DNA of 64,000 bases from Marinobacter sp. SS5-14b (GTDB lineage: Bacteria > Pseudomonadota > Gammaproteobacteria > Pseudomonadales > Oleiphilaceae): NCBI RefSeq assembly GCF_030541005.1, contig NZ_JASSVM010000003.1, positions 310,001-374,000 on the forward strand, given 5' to 3'. Numbering within the stretch: the first letter of the stretch is position 1; each line of letters opens with the position of its first letter. This document shows positions 25,947 through 34,699 of the stretch, one piece after another. The translations under genes and the position numbers were made by a program. The notes beneath the pieces were generated by a model. That model had not been told where the DNA came from. It worked only from the letters and a program-made list of their open reading frames with translations, and made no database searches.

Positions 25947-26014
25947 GGGGTCAGACCCGGGGTCAGACCCCCGGGCATTTGGAGCAGAGAAATGCACCGG
26001 GGTCTGCCCCCCCC
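25947..26014. repeat. REP composite on the 3' side of the RAYT gene
   Basis: Same three-module structure as 22563: paired GGGGTCAGACC blocks, a CATTT...AAATG hairpin, closing GGGGTCTGCCCC. It touches the RAYT stop codon (1 bp apart). Confidence 0.8.
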
Positions 26015-26015
26015 T

Positions 26016-26660
26016 TCAGGCGAAGCGAGCTTGCATCTCTTCCTGAAACTCGGCGGAGCCCAGGGGTTTCCCGGCAATGGCGGTGTAGTGGATCAGTTCG
26101 TCGAGCTCTTTGGGCATAGGGGTGCCCACAAAGTTCCGGTAGCTCTCGCCGCGTCGGTCCGGGTCTGGCTGGAATTCAAGGTAACTAAGGTGAGGGCTGT
26201 GAATCGATGATCCCATCCCGTAAGCATGGCAACGATAGCTGGACCATTGGTAGTCCCCGGCGTATTCAACCATGCCAGCCTTCACCGGGTTCAGTTCAAT
26301 ATAACGTTGGCATTGCAGTAAATAGCTCTCAGTATCCACCAGGCAAGACTTGAACCGGCCTTCCCACAAGGTGCCGGTGCGCTCGTATTTGTGGTTGAAG
26401 TATTGAGCATAAGCCTGCCCGACCGATTTCATGAACCCGGAAAGCGCATCATCCGAGTGGGGCGTAACCAGCAGATGGGTGTGGTTGGTCATGAACACCC
26501 AGGCATGAATATCCAGCTTATACTTCTTCAAATACCGCGTGAGCAGCATCATATAAGTGGCTTTGTCTGCAAAATCCTGAAAACACAGTTGCCGGTTATT
26601 CCCCCGCTGAATCACATGCTGGGGCATACCGGCCGGACAAATCCTGGGGCGGCGGGCCAT
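26016..26660 (-). CDS. REP-associated tyrosine transposase (RAYT)
   Basis: 214 residues from the Met of MARRPRICPAGMPQHVIQRG, with AGGA upstream; further in-frame codons upstream read through a REP and are not translated. RAYT blocks: HVIQRGNNRQLCFQ, DIHAWVFMTNHTHLLVTP (HUH metal pair HTH), SFMKSVGQAYAQYFN-like FMKSVGQAYAQYFNH (Tyr nucleophile region), GTLWEGRFKSCLVD and RYIELNPVKAGMV. Bracketed by a REP composite on each side (25947 and 26736), the classic arrangement for domesticated RAYTs that mobilise REPs. Confidence 0.93.
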   Translation of the reverse strand: MARRPRICPAGMPQHVIQRGNNRQLCFQDFADKATYMMLLTRYLKKYKLDIHAWVFMTNHTHLLVTPHSDDALSGFMKSVGQAYAQYFNHKYERTGTLWEGRFKSCLVDTESYLLQCQRYIELNPVKAGMVEYAGDYQWSSYRCHAYGMGSSIHSPHLSYLEFQPDPDRRGESYRNFVGTPMPKELDELIHYTAIAGKPLGSAEFQEEMQARFA

Positions 26661-26735
26661 CTCACATTCCTTGTGAAGTATATTGGTGTATTGAAAGTGC
26701 AACAATCTGCCCCAACTCGCCAGAAATTTCAAGTT

Positions 26736-26800
26736 GGGGTCAGACCCGGGACCCGACCCCGGAGCATTTTGCACCGTGAAATGCGCGGGGGTCTGACCCC
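26736..26800. repeat. REP composite on the 5' side of the RAYT gene
   Basis: GGGGTCAGACCCGGG with a diverged partner arm, a GCATTTTGCACCGTGAAATGC hairpin region and a closing GGGGTCTGACCCC, in the same orientation as the copy at 25947. Lies in the divergent RAYT-cysQ gap. Confidence 0.8.
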
Positions 26801-26847
26801 AAAGTTTGTTACTATAATCCGAAAAGGCAGCCAGGCAGGACGCAACC

Positions 26848-27615
26848 ATGCATTACAGCTCAATACTTCCAGATGTGATTAAAGTGGCGGATGAAGCCAG
26901 CGAGAAAGTGCTGCACATCTATCAATCGGATTTCAAGGTCAACTACAAGGAAGACCACTCGCCGATCACCGCTGCAGACCTGGCCAGCCACGAAATCATC
27001 ATGAAAGGGCTGCGCAGCATCAGCCGGGACATTCCGATCCTGTCGGAAGAGGGTGCAGAAATTCCGTGGGAAGAGCGCAAACACTGGCGCCGTTTCTGGC
27101 TGATCGACCCCATCGACGGCACCAAAGACTTCACCCAGCGCAGCGGCGAATTCACCGTTAACATCGCCATGATCGAAGACGGCGTTCCGGTGATGGGCGT
27201 GGTCACCGCCCCGGCACTAAAAGAAGCCTTCTGGGGCATCAAAGGCGAGGGTGCTCACAAGCGTGACCGAACGGGTCGCATCCATCGCATCCGTGTAGCC
27301 GAACCCAAAGACACCAAACGCGTGGTTGCCAGCAAAAACCACCTGAACGACGAAACCCGCGCCTTCATCGAAACCCTGGGCGAACACGACACCGTTCAGG
27401 CCGGCAGCTCTTTGAAATTCTGCCGAATCGCCGAAGGCCACGCCGACATCTACCCCCGCATGGGCCCCACCTGCGAGTGGGATACCGCCGCCGCCCACGC
27501 CATCCTCCTGGCTGCCGGCGGAAAAGTGCAAACCCTGGAAGGTAAGCCCCTGCAATACGGCAAAGAGGGTGTATTAAACCCGCACTTTATCGCGGCAGGT
27601 AGCTGGTACTTTTGA
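26848..27615 (+). CDS. cysQ: 3'(2'),5'-bisphosphate nucleotidase CysQ
   Basis: 255-residue inositol-monophosphatase-family enzyme. Metal sites: SEEGAEI, WLIDPIDGTKDF (the DPxDGT motif) and CEWDTAAAHAILLAAGG (the WDxAAA motif). CysQ hydrolyses 3'-phosphoadenosine 5'-phosphate to AMP, supporting sulphate assimilation. It lies upstream of rfaH, separated by a REP palindrome, in the order cysQ-rfaH-polysaccharide locus. Confidence 0.94.
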   Translation: MHYSSILPDVIKVADEASEKVLHIYQSDFKVNYKEDHSPITAADLASHEIIMKGLRSISRDIPILSEEGAEIPWEERKHWRRFWLIDPIDGTKDFTQRSGEFTVNIAMIEDGVPVMGVVTAPALKEAFWGIKGEGAHKRDRTGRIHRIRVAEPKDTKRVVASKNHLNDETRAFIETLGEHDTVQAGSSLKFCRIAEGHADIYPRMGPTCEWDTAAAHAILLAAGGKVQTLEGKPLQYGKEGVLNPHFIAAGSWYF

Positions 27616-27620
27616 GCAGT

Positions 27621-27660
27621 GGGGTCAGACCCGGGGTCTGACCCCGAGACATTTGACCCC
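27621..27660. repeat. REP-like palindrome between cysQ and rfaH
   Basis: The perfect 25-bp palindrome of GGGGTCAGACCC arms, followed by a clipped version of the CATTT module (ACATTTGACCCC). Possible attenuator ahead of rfaH. Confidence 0.8.
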
Positions 27661-27675
27661 AAAGATGGAAGCTTC

Positions 27676-28155
27676 ATGACCTGGTACGCCCTACAACACA
27701 AGCCCGCCCAGGGCGATCGCGCGGTTCTGCACTTGCAGAATCAGGATGTCGCCTGCTTTTTCCCGAAAATCGAAGTGGAGAAGATCAAGGCCAGCAAGCG
27801 CACCAAAAAGCTGGAGCCGTTGTTCCCCGGCTATCTGTTTGTGAACCTGGAGCAAACCGATCCCATGTGGGCGAAACTCCGTTCCACCCGCGGCATAACC
27901 CGTATCGTTGGCTTTGCGAACAAGCCAGCAGCGATAGACGACGCAGTGATCGACCACATAAAAGCCAGCATGGACAAAGTGGCCGAGCAGGGCGGCATAA
28001 AGTCCGGTCAGCCGATTGAACTGGATGACGGCCCCTTCAAAGGCATCAGCGCCATCTTTCAGGCTTACGACGGTGAAGAGCGCGCCATTGTGCTCATCAC
28101 GTTTATGCAGAAGCAGCAACAGGTGAGGGTACCGGTCTCTGCCATTCGCGGGTGA
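27676..28155 (+). CDS. rfaH: Transcription antiterminator RfaH
   Basis: 159 residues from ATG 27676 (in-frame codons before it read through the REP). NusG-like N-terminal domain: WYALQHKPAQGDRAVLHLQNQDVACFFPKIE, LEPLFPGYLFV and RSTRGITRIVGF; then a KOW-type C-terminal region (GQPIELDDGPFKGISAIF...). Its length and the FPGYLF and QDV-CF-P signatures fit RfaH rather than NusG. RfaH is recruited at ops sites and prevents Rho-dependent termination in long surface-polysaccharide operons. An exact ops match lies about 320 bp downstream, in wzi. Confidence 0.93.
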   Translation: MTWYALQHKPAQGDRAVLHLQNQDVACFFPKIEVEKIKASKRTKKLEPLFPGYLFVNLEQTDPMWAKLRSTRGITRIVGFANKPAAIDDAVIDHIKASMDKVAEQGGIKSGQPIELDDGPFKGISAIFQAYDGEERAIVLITFMQKQQQVRVPVSAIRG

Positions 28156-28163
28156 GTAAAGGT

Positions 28164-28228
28164 GGGGTCAGACCCGGGGTCTGACCCCCTGACATTTGGT
28201 GCGGTGAAATGCTCCGAGGTCTGACCCC
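28164..28228. repeat. REP composite between rfaH and the polysaccharide locus
   Basis: Full three-module composite (GGGGTCAGACCC palindrome, CATTTGGTGCGGTGAAATG hairpin, diverged GAGGTCTGACCCC end). May insulate rfaH transcription from the wzi promoter in the following 216 bp, where no strong -35/-10 pair was obvious. Confidence 0.8.
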
Positions 28229-28444
28229 AGGTATGGAATTCAATGCATTTGCCATGCTTTAACAACTCTTTACACATGTAGGCGCCTGATTCTGGGGGTA
28301 TCCGACCTTTTGTCACTTGCGTGTCATCTGGCATGCCGTAGAATCGTCACGGTTTTGAAATACTTCTTACACAACCTGACAGGGAGCGCGTTGGGCATCC
28401 CCTTCGCTTTTGTAAAATCCCTTTGTCTTAGAAAACTAGATTCT

Positions 28445-29926
28445 ATGACCTTAAAACACTGGGCCCTGGTCGGTGGGGCGGTAGCGTGCTTGAACAGCTT
28501 TTCATTGGCAGCAGCGCCCTGGCTGGAGCCGGGCGATTCACGTGCCCGGTTTGCGGCGCAAAAGCTGGCGGACCGTGGCCACATGAACCGCACGGTCACC
28601 ACCTGGCCATTGATGTGGAGCGCGGTTGAAAGCGGTACTGACAGCGGCATCAAGGCCGATCAGCGCGCCACCGGTATGGCCGCAGCGTATCTGCGCTTTG
28701 AGCAGGAAGAACAGGCGGAGACGGGATTCCGGGGCGAATTCAGTCTCAGTGCACAATCTGAAATCCCCGCCATCGCTGGCTTCGAAGGTCCAAGCCTGGC
28801 CAAGGCCGGTACGAACCTCAAGCTTCAGTGGCAAGGTGACTTCTGGGCTATGGGCCTGAACCCAGCCTACGCCCACAACCCGGATGATGACGAAGAATTC
28901 CTGCTGGACGGCTCCTACCTCGCTGCCACGGCTGGCAACTGGGTATTGGGTGCCGGTGCCATTGATCGTTGGTGGGGCCCCGGTTGGCAGTCCAGCCTGA
29001 TCCTGTCTAACAACGCCCGGCCGTTGCCCTCCGCCTGGGTAAACAGAAACAGCACCCACGCCCCGGAAAGCCAATGGCTGAGCTGGGTCGGCCCCTGGCA
29101 ATTCACCCTGCTCGCCGGTCAATATGAAAGTGACCGAGCGGTACCGGACGCCAAACTCATTGGCATGCGCCTCACTTTCCGGCCCATTGACGGCCTGGAT
29201 ATTGGCCTCTCACGAGCCATCATGTTCGGCGGGGAAGGACGGCCAGAAAACGCATCCACCATCTGGAACGCGCTGATCGGCAAAGACAACGGCCAATTGG
29301 AAGAAGAGGACCCAGGCAACCAGCTCGGCAGCATTGACGTCCGTTACGGTTTCCCCATAGGTCAGCAATCCATGGGCCTCTATGCGCAAATGATGGGTGA
29401 AGACGAAGCCGGCGCCTTCCCGGGAAGAAAGTCCTGGCAGTTCGGCACAGACTGGACAACGCAACTCCTGGGCGCAGACCAACAGTGGTTTCTGGAGTAC
29501 ACCAACACCCTGGCCGACGACCTGCTGGGTGATGCCCGCCCGAACATCACCTACGACCACTCCCGCTACCAGACCGGATACCGCCATTACGGCCGCAACA
29601 TGGCCGCCAGTTTCGATGGCGATGCCGAAGCGCTGACCCTGGGCGGCTTTCACTTCCTGGATAACGGCAGTAACGTCAGCGTGAAAGCCACATACGCCGA
29701 ACTCAACATTGCGGGCGCTAACAGAACGGTCACGCCTAATCCAGATGTGTTCTACACCGTGCCCGTTAACGGGCAAAACGTGGCCATCGTCGATTTGGCG
29801 TACGGTACTCAGATGTTAAACGGCTGGTTGGACCTGACCCTCCAGGCCACCGACAAAAGAATTGAATACATCAGCGGTAAAAAAGACCAGTGGGCCGCAA
29901 GAGCCAGCTGGACTTATCGATTCTAA
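28445..29926 (+). CDS. Capsule assembly Wzi-family outer-membrane protein
   Basis: 493 residues from the ATG of MTLKHWALVGGAVAC; earlier in-frame Mets are not preceded by a ribosome site. The signal peptide ends near SLAAA. Typical Wzi text: WLEPGDSRARFAAQKLADRGHMNRTVTTWPLMW, GAIDRWWGPGWQSSLILSNNARPLPS, MRLTFRPIDGLDIGLSRA and the C-terminal barrel strand ending RASWTYRF. Wzi anchors or organises polysaccharide on the cell surface. First gene of the locus; the ops element is embedded in its signal-peptide codons. Confidence 0.9.
   Translation: MTLKHWALVGGAVACLNSFSLAAAPWLEPGDSRARFAAQKLADRGHMNRTVTTWPLMWSAVESGTDSGIKADQRATGMAAAYLRFEQEEQAETGFRGEFSLSAQSEIPAIAGFEGPSLAKAGTNLKLQWQGDFWAMGLNPAYAHNPDDDEEFLLDGSYLAATAGNWVLGAGAIDRWWGPGWQSSLILSNNARPLPSAWVNRNSTHAPESQWLSWVGPWQFTLLAGQYESDRAVPDAKLIGMRLTFRPIDGLDIGLSRAIMFGGEGRPENASTIWNALIGKDNGQLEEEDPGNQLGSIDVRYGFPIGQQSMGLYAQMMGEDEAGAFPGRKSWQFGTDWTTQLLGADQQWFLEYTNTLADDLLGDARPNITYDHSRYQTGYRHYGRNMAASFDGDAEALTLGGFHFLDNGSNVSVKATYAELNIAGANRTVTPNPDVFYTVPVNGQNVAIVDLAYGTQMLNGWLDLTLQATDKRIEYISGKKDQWAARASWTYRF
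28477..28491 (+). promoter_or_regulatory. ops element (RfaH recruitment site)
   Basis: GGCGGTAGCGTGCTT matches the classical E. coli ops core GGCGGTAGCGTG exactly. It lies inside wzi at about codons 11-16 (read as G-A-V-A-C-L), 320 bp after rfaH. RNA polymerase pausing here should expose the non-template strand to RfaH and make the following >35 kb locus resistant to polarity (established mechanism, inferred here). Confidence 0.85.
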
Positions 29927-29995
29927 AGAGATACTCGTCATAAGCGGCTCCGTGAGTGACAAAAATTTTCAAGCTAAGAACCGGAATACAAAACC

Positions 29996-32491
29996 GTGAA
30001 CCTGAAAAACCTTCTGCTACCCCTGGCTTTGCTGCTACCGATGGCAGCCACCGCACAATCTATTACCCCGGCTCAAATCGAGCAGTTCAAACAACTCCCC
30101 AAAGCTCAGCAAGAGGCCCTAGCCCGGCAATATGGGGTAGATCTGAACAACCTGCAGGCCGGTAGTGCCCGCACTGAGCGCCCACAACCGGTTGAGGTTG
30201 TTGAGCCGATCAGCAGCATCACCGACGAAGAGCGGGAAAAAGCCCGGTCAGAAGCACAGCGGCAGGAAGACAAACAAACCGCCAAAAACGGCGGTCTCAA
30301 GCCCTACGGCTACGACCTCTTCGCCGGCAGCCCCACCACCTTTGCGCCAGTAACGGAAATCCCCGTACCCTCCGATTACACCCTGGGCCCGGGTGATGTG
30401 CTTCGCATTCAGCTGTGGGGCAGCGAAAACCAGAATCTGGAACTTCCCGTCAGCCGCGATGGCACCATCAGCTTCCCGGATTCCGGCCCGGTTGCCGTGG
30501 CAGGCCTTAGCTTCGACGAAGCCCGTCAGCAAATCCGCAAACGCGTATCCGAGCAGTACATCGGCGTAGAAGCCTCCATCACCCTGGGTGAATTGCGCAG
30601 CATGCGCGTGTTTGTGCTGGGTGAAGCCCGGAATCCCGGCTCTTACACCGTCAGTTCATTGTCTACCATCACCAACGCTTTGTACGTATCCGGCGGTATC
30701 AAACAAAACGGCTCCCTGCGTAACGTCCAGCACAAACGCAATGGCAAACTCGTCGGCACCCTGGACCTGTACGATCTGCTCCAGAAAGGCGACAGCAGTG
30801 GCGACAACCGCCTGCAACCGGGTGATGTCATCTTCATTCCGCCCGTAGGCAAGCGTGCCGGCATAGACGGCGAAGTCTACCGCCCGGCACTGTATGAACT
30901 GAACGGTGAAAACACCTTGGCCGAATTCATCCAGATGGCCGGTGGCCTGACCTCCCAGGCCTACCCGCAGCGCATCAACATAGAGCGCACCAACGAAGAC
31001 TTCCTGCGCATCATCGCCGAAGCCGACTACACCACCACTAGAGGTCGACAGGCCCGTGTGCAAGCCGGCGATAAAATCCGCATACCGTCTATCTCAGACA
31101 TCACCGGCCAGTACGTCGAAATTCAGGGCGCCGCCACTCGCGCCGGCAAATTCGCCTGGATGCCCGGCATGCGCCTGAGCTCAGTCATCCAGAGCCTGGA
31201 CGCAGACCTGCAGCCGGTAGCCGATAAGCGCTTCGCCGCCATCGTGCGCACCGACAAGAACACCGACAGCATTTCCGTACTCAACCTGCGCCTGCGCGAA
31301 GCCATCACCCAGCCCGGCAGCGAGCACGACATTGCCCTGGAAGAGAAAGACCGCATCCTGATCTTTTCCGACGCTGGCAAAGTACAGGGTGGGGAAGACG
31401 GCGAGAACTTCACTCGTGAAAGCCTGTTTACCCCGGTGCTTCAACGTTTGAAAAGCCAGGCCAAACCCGGTGAACCTCAGCAAACCATCCGCATCAGCGG
31501 CCCCGTGCGCTACCCCGGAGAATACCCCATGCCCGCCACACGTAGCCTGGCAGATGCCATTTTCGTGGCCGGCGGCCTGAAAGATTCTGCCTCCCTCTAT
31601 CACGCAGAAGTAGCCCGCTACGGCACCGATGAGCAAGGCATTGGCGAAACCAACATCCTCAACATCGACCTGGCGGATGCCATGGCCGGCAATACCCAGC
31701 TTCAACTGCAAAGCCGGGATAGAATCCTCATCAAATCCATCCCGGAATTCGCCACCACCCGCACCATCACTCTGGCCGGTGAAGTCCGCTACCCCGGTGA
31801 ATACACCTTCCGCGATGGTGAAACACTTAAAGACGTACTGCAAAGGGCAGGGGGGCTGACCAGCAACGCCTTTCCCCGCGGCGCCGTATTCACCCGCGAA
31901 AAACTCCGCCAACTGGAAGCCCAACGCCTGCGTGAAGCCGAAGAGCGCCTGCAAGGTGATTTGCTTGGCGTACAGTTGCAAGGCGACGGCGTAGGCGGCC
32001 AGAACGCCGAGCGCGCTCAGCAAGTAGAAGACCTGCTTGAAGAAGTACAAAACAGCCGCCCGGTTGGCAGAATGGTGATTGACCTGGCTTCAGTCCTGGG
32101 CAACGAGAACTACCAAACCATCCGTCTTCAGGACGGCGATCGCCTGACCGTGCCTACCATCCCCCAGGCCGTCACCGTATTCGGCGAAGTACAATTCCCC
32201 ACCAGCCACCTGCACCAGCCAGGACTAACCGTGGATGACTACCTGGAACGCTCCGGCGGCCCCACCCGCCAGGCTGACGAAAGCCGAGTCTACGTCGTAA
32301 AAGCCGACGGCTCCGTCATGCTCCCCGAACGCAGTCGCTGGTTCGGCGGTCGAAGTCAGCAACTTGAACCTGGCGACACCGTCATCATGCCAATAGACGT
32401 AGACCGCCTGAACCAACTCGAACTCTGGACCAACGTAAGCCAGATCGTCTACCAAATGGCCCTGGGCGCCGCCGCCGTAGGCAACCTATAA
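29996..32491 (+). CDS. Multi-SLBB polysaccharide export protein (Wza-like)
   Basis: 831 residues, GTG start, signal MNLKNLLLPLALLLPMAATAQ. Poly_export domain: DYTLGPGDVLRIQLWGSENQNLELPVSRDGTISFPDSGPV..., then a series of SLBB domains recognised by repeated motifs (FVLGEARNPGSYTV, VEIQGAATRAGKFAW, IRISGPVRYPGEYPM, ITLAGEVRYPGEYTF, VTVFGEVQFPTSHL), with a C-terminal amphipathic helix. Unlike E. coli Wza there is no lipobox Cys. Predicted periplasmic/outer-membrane conduit for the polysaccharide. 70 bp after wzi. Confidence 0.9.
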   Translation: MNLKNLLLPLALLLPMAATAQSITPAQIEQFKQLPKAQQEALARQYGVDLNNLQAGSARTERPQPVEVVEPISSITDEEREKARSEAQRQEDKQTAKNGGLKPYGYDLFAGSPTTFAPVTEIPVPSDYTLGPGDVLRIQLWGSENQNLELPVSRDGTISFPDSGPVAVAGLSFDEARQQIRKRVSEQYIGVEASITLGELRSMRVFVLGEARNPGSYTVSSLSTITNALYVSGGIKQNGSLRNVQHKRNGKLVGTLDLYDLLQKGDSSGDNRLQPGDVIFIPPVGKRAGIDGEVYRPALYELNGENTLAEFIQMAGGLTSQAYPQRINIERTNEDFLRIIAEADYTTTRGRQARVQAGDKIRIPSISDITGQYVEIQGAATRAGKFAWMPGMRLSSVIQSLDADLQPVADKRFAAIVRTDKNTDSISVLNLRLREAITQPGSEHDIALEEKDRILIFSDAGKVQGGEDGENFTRESLFTPVLQRLKSQAKPGEPQQTIRISGPVRYPGEYPMPATRSLADAIFVAGGLKDSASLYHAEVARYGTDEQGIGETNILNIDLADAMAGNTQLQLQSRDRILIKSIPEFATTRTITLAGEVRYPGEYTFRDGETLKDVLQRAGGLTSNAFPRGAVFTREKLRQLEAQRLREAEERLQGDLLGVQLQGDGVGGQNAERAQQVEDLLEEVQNSRPVGRMVIDLASVLGNENYQTIRLQDGDRLTVPTIPQAVTVFGEVQFPTSHLHQPGLTVDDYLERSGGPTRQADESRVYVVKADGSVMLPERSRWFGGRSQQLEPGDTVIMPIDVDRLNQLELWTNVSQIVYQMALGAAAVGNL

Positions 32492-32538
32492 AATCAGCGG
32501 TCGGGGCCTACCTCACAACGTCACCAAAATCAGCGGCC

Positions 32539-32566
32539 GGGGTCAGACCCTACGTGGTCTGACCCC
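32539..32566. repeat. REP-like palindrome
   Basis: GGGGTCAGACC and GGTCTGACCCC arms around CTACGT, between the export gene and wzz. Confidence 0.75.
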
Positions 32567-32601
32567 ACGACCCACCAAAGTACAACCAAGGAACAAAACA
32601 A

Positions 32602-33561
32602 GTGGCCGAACCAACCACACCCCACTACCCAGACGACGAAATAGACCTCCGCGAACTCTTCGCCACCCTATGGCGCGGAAAATGGCTAATCATCGCCTTC
32701 ACCATCGTCTTCGCAGCCGGTGGCGTCTTCTACGCCCTAAGCCAACCAAACATCTACCAAGCCAGCGCCCTGCTAGCTCCAGCCCAGAACGAAGGCGGCA
32801 GCCGAATCAGCGGCCAACTCAGCGGCCTGGCGAGCTTAGCCGGCGTTAACCTAGGCGGTGGAGACGGGGCCAACAAAACCGTACTAGCCAAAGAAACCCT
32901 GCGCTCTCGAGCATTCCTGACAGACTTCATCCACCGTCACGAGCTATCAGTCCCCCTAATGGCAACAACTGCCTGGGATATGACCAACGAACGCTGGGTA
33001 ATCAATCGCGACATCTACAACCCGGAAACCAGCGAATGGCAGAAGGATGACGCCGGACAATCCCAAGAGCCCACAAACTGGGACCTGGTAAAAGCCTTCC
33101 GCGAACTTCTGAGCGTAAGCGACAACAAAGACACCGGCATGGTTACCGTCAGCATCAAAAGCCTCTCCCCGGTAGCCGCCAAAGACTGGGCCGAAAAACT
33201 GGTGCAAGACATCAATGAACACATGCGCACCCAAGATGTGCAAGAAGCCGAAGCCAGCATTGCCTACCTGGAAGACAAACTGCGCCAAACCAATATCGCC
33301 GGCATGCAGCAGGTGTTCTACCAGCTCATAGAAACCGAAACACGCACCGTGATGCTCGCCAATGCCCAGCGTGAATACGTATTCAAAACGGTAGACCCTG
33401 CGGTAGCGCCCCAGGAGAAAAGCGAACCCAAACGCGCCCTGATAGCCATAGTCGCCACCATGCTCGGGGGGATGCTAGGTGTCTTCATCGTATTCGTCAT
33501 AGCCTTTATCCGCTCCGGTAAAGAAGAAAATATTGAGCCAGAAGTCTACAAAGGGGTCTGA
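32602..33561 (+). CDS. wzz: Wzz-type chain-length determinant
   Basis: 319 residues, GTG start. The N-terminal cytoplasmic segment [18 protein letters not shown] leads into membrane helix [18 protein letters not shown], a periplasmic helical domain, and a C-terminal helix ([24 protein letters not shown]) preceded by the Pro-containing [14 protein letters not shown]. This is the two-helix Wzz fold without a kinase domain. It controls modal chain length of Wzy products. The last two codons and stop fall inside the REP palindrome at 33553. Confidence 0.9.
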   Translation: MAEPTTPHYPDDEIDLRELFATLWRGKWLIIAFTIVFAAGGVFYALSQPNIYQASALLAPAQNEGGSRISGQLSGLASLAGVNLGGGDGANKTVLAKETLRSRAFLTDFIHRHELSVPLMATTAWDMTNERWVINRDIYNPETSEWQKDDAGQSQEPTNWDLVKAFRELLSVSDNKDTGMVTVSIKSLSPVAAKDWAEKLVQDINEHMRTQDVQEAEASIAYLEDKLRQTNIAGMQQVFYQLIETETRTVMLANAQREYVFKTVDPAVAPQEKSEPKRALIAIVATMLGGMLGVFIVFVIAFIRSGKEENIEPEVYKGV

Positions 33562-33580
33562 CCCTACGCGGTCAGACCCC
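33553..33580. repeat. REP-like palindrome overlapping the wzz stop codon
   Basis: GGGGTCTGACC and GGTCAGACCCC arms around CTACGC. GGG GTC TGA inside the left arm encodes Gly-Val-stop of Wzz, so the element supplies the 3' end of the gene. Confidence 0.85.
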
Positions 33581-33625
33581 ACCCAAGGCCTGCGACGATC
33601 TCTAAAACCTGAGCAAAACACCAAA

Positions 33626-34699
33626 ATGAAACTACTAATAACAGGCGGCGCCGGCTTCATAGGCTCCGCCGTCATCCGCCATATTATTACCCACACTAGC
33701 GATGAAGTGGTCAACCTCGACAAGCTAACCTACGCCGGCAACCTAGAAAGCCTGGCCGAAGTGAGCGACAGCGAACGCTACACCTTCGAACAAGTAGACA
33801 TCTGCAACCGCGAAGAAGTAGACCGCGTACTCGCCCAACACCAGCCAGACGCCATCATGCACCTGGCCGCCGAAAGCCACGTAGACCGTTCTATAGATGG
33901 CCCGGCAGACTTTATCGAAACCAATATCGTCGGCACCTACACCTTGCTGGAAGCCACCCGCCAATACTGGCAGACGCTGGAAGTCGAAAAGAAAGCCAAC
34001 TTCCGCTTCCACCACATCAGCACAGACGAAGTGTACGGCGATCTCCCGCACCCAAACGACACACCCAATGCGGAACAACACCTGTTCAGCGAACAAACTG
34101 CCTACGCCCCGAGCAGCCCGTACAGCGCCAGCAAAGCCAGCTCAGATCACCTGGTACGCGCCTGGCGGCGCACCTATGGCCTGCCGGTACTGGTCACGAA
34201 CTGCAGCAACAACTACGGCCCCTACCACTTCCCGGAAAAACTCATCCCGTTGATGATCCTCAACGCCCTGGAAGGCAAGCCACTCCCGGTATATGGCAAA
34301 GGCGACCAAATCCGCGACTGGCTCTACGTTGAAGACCACGCCCGCGCCCTCTACAAAGTCGTCACCGACGGCGAACCCGGCGAAACCTACAACATCGGCG
34401 GCCACAACGAAAAACAGAACATCGAAGTCGTGCACACCATCTGCGACATCCTCCAGGAACTTCGCCCGCAGGAACGCAGCTACCGGGACCTGATCACCTT
34501 TGTGCAAGACCGCCCCGGCCACGACATGCGCTACGCCATAGATGCCGGAAAGATCCAGAAAGAACTCGGCTGGGCGCCCGAAGAAACCTTCGAAACCGGC
34601 ATCCAAAAAACCGTACAGTGGTATCTCAATAACCTCGATTGGTGCCAACGAGTACAGGACGGCACATACCAACGTGAACGCCTTGGAGCATCAGCATGA
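33626..34699 (+). CDS. rfbB: dTDP-glucose 4,6-dehydratase RfbB/RmlB
   Basis: 357 residues from the ATG of [20 protein letters not shown]. Extended SDR: Rossmann [19 protein letters not shown], the family-specific catalytic TDEVYGDL and [15 protein letters not shown] (YxxxK). It converts dTDP-glucose to dTDP-4-keto-6-deoxyglucose. The start overlaps no upstream gene; the stop overlaps rfbA by 4 bp (ATGA). No rfbC or rfbD follows, so the product is probably not rhamnose. Confidence 0.95.
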   Translation: MKLLITGGAGFIGSAVIRHIITHTSDEVVNLDKLTYAGNLESLAEVSDSERYTFEQVDICNREEVDRVLAQHQPDAIMHLAAESHVDRSIDGPADFIETNIVGTYTLLEATRQYWQTLEVEKKANFRFHHISTDEVYGDLPHPNDTPNAEQHLFSEQTAYAPSSPYSASKASSDHLVRAWRRTYGLPVLVTNCSNNYGPYHFPEKLIPLMILNALEGKPLPVYGKGDQIRDWLYVEDHARALYKVVTDGEPGETYNIGGHNEKQNIEVVHTICDILQELRPQERSYRDLITFVQDRPGHDMRYAIDAGKIQKELGWAPEETFETGIQKTVQWYLNNLDWCQRVQDGTYQRERLGASA

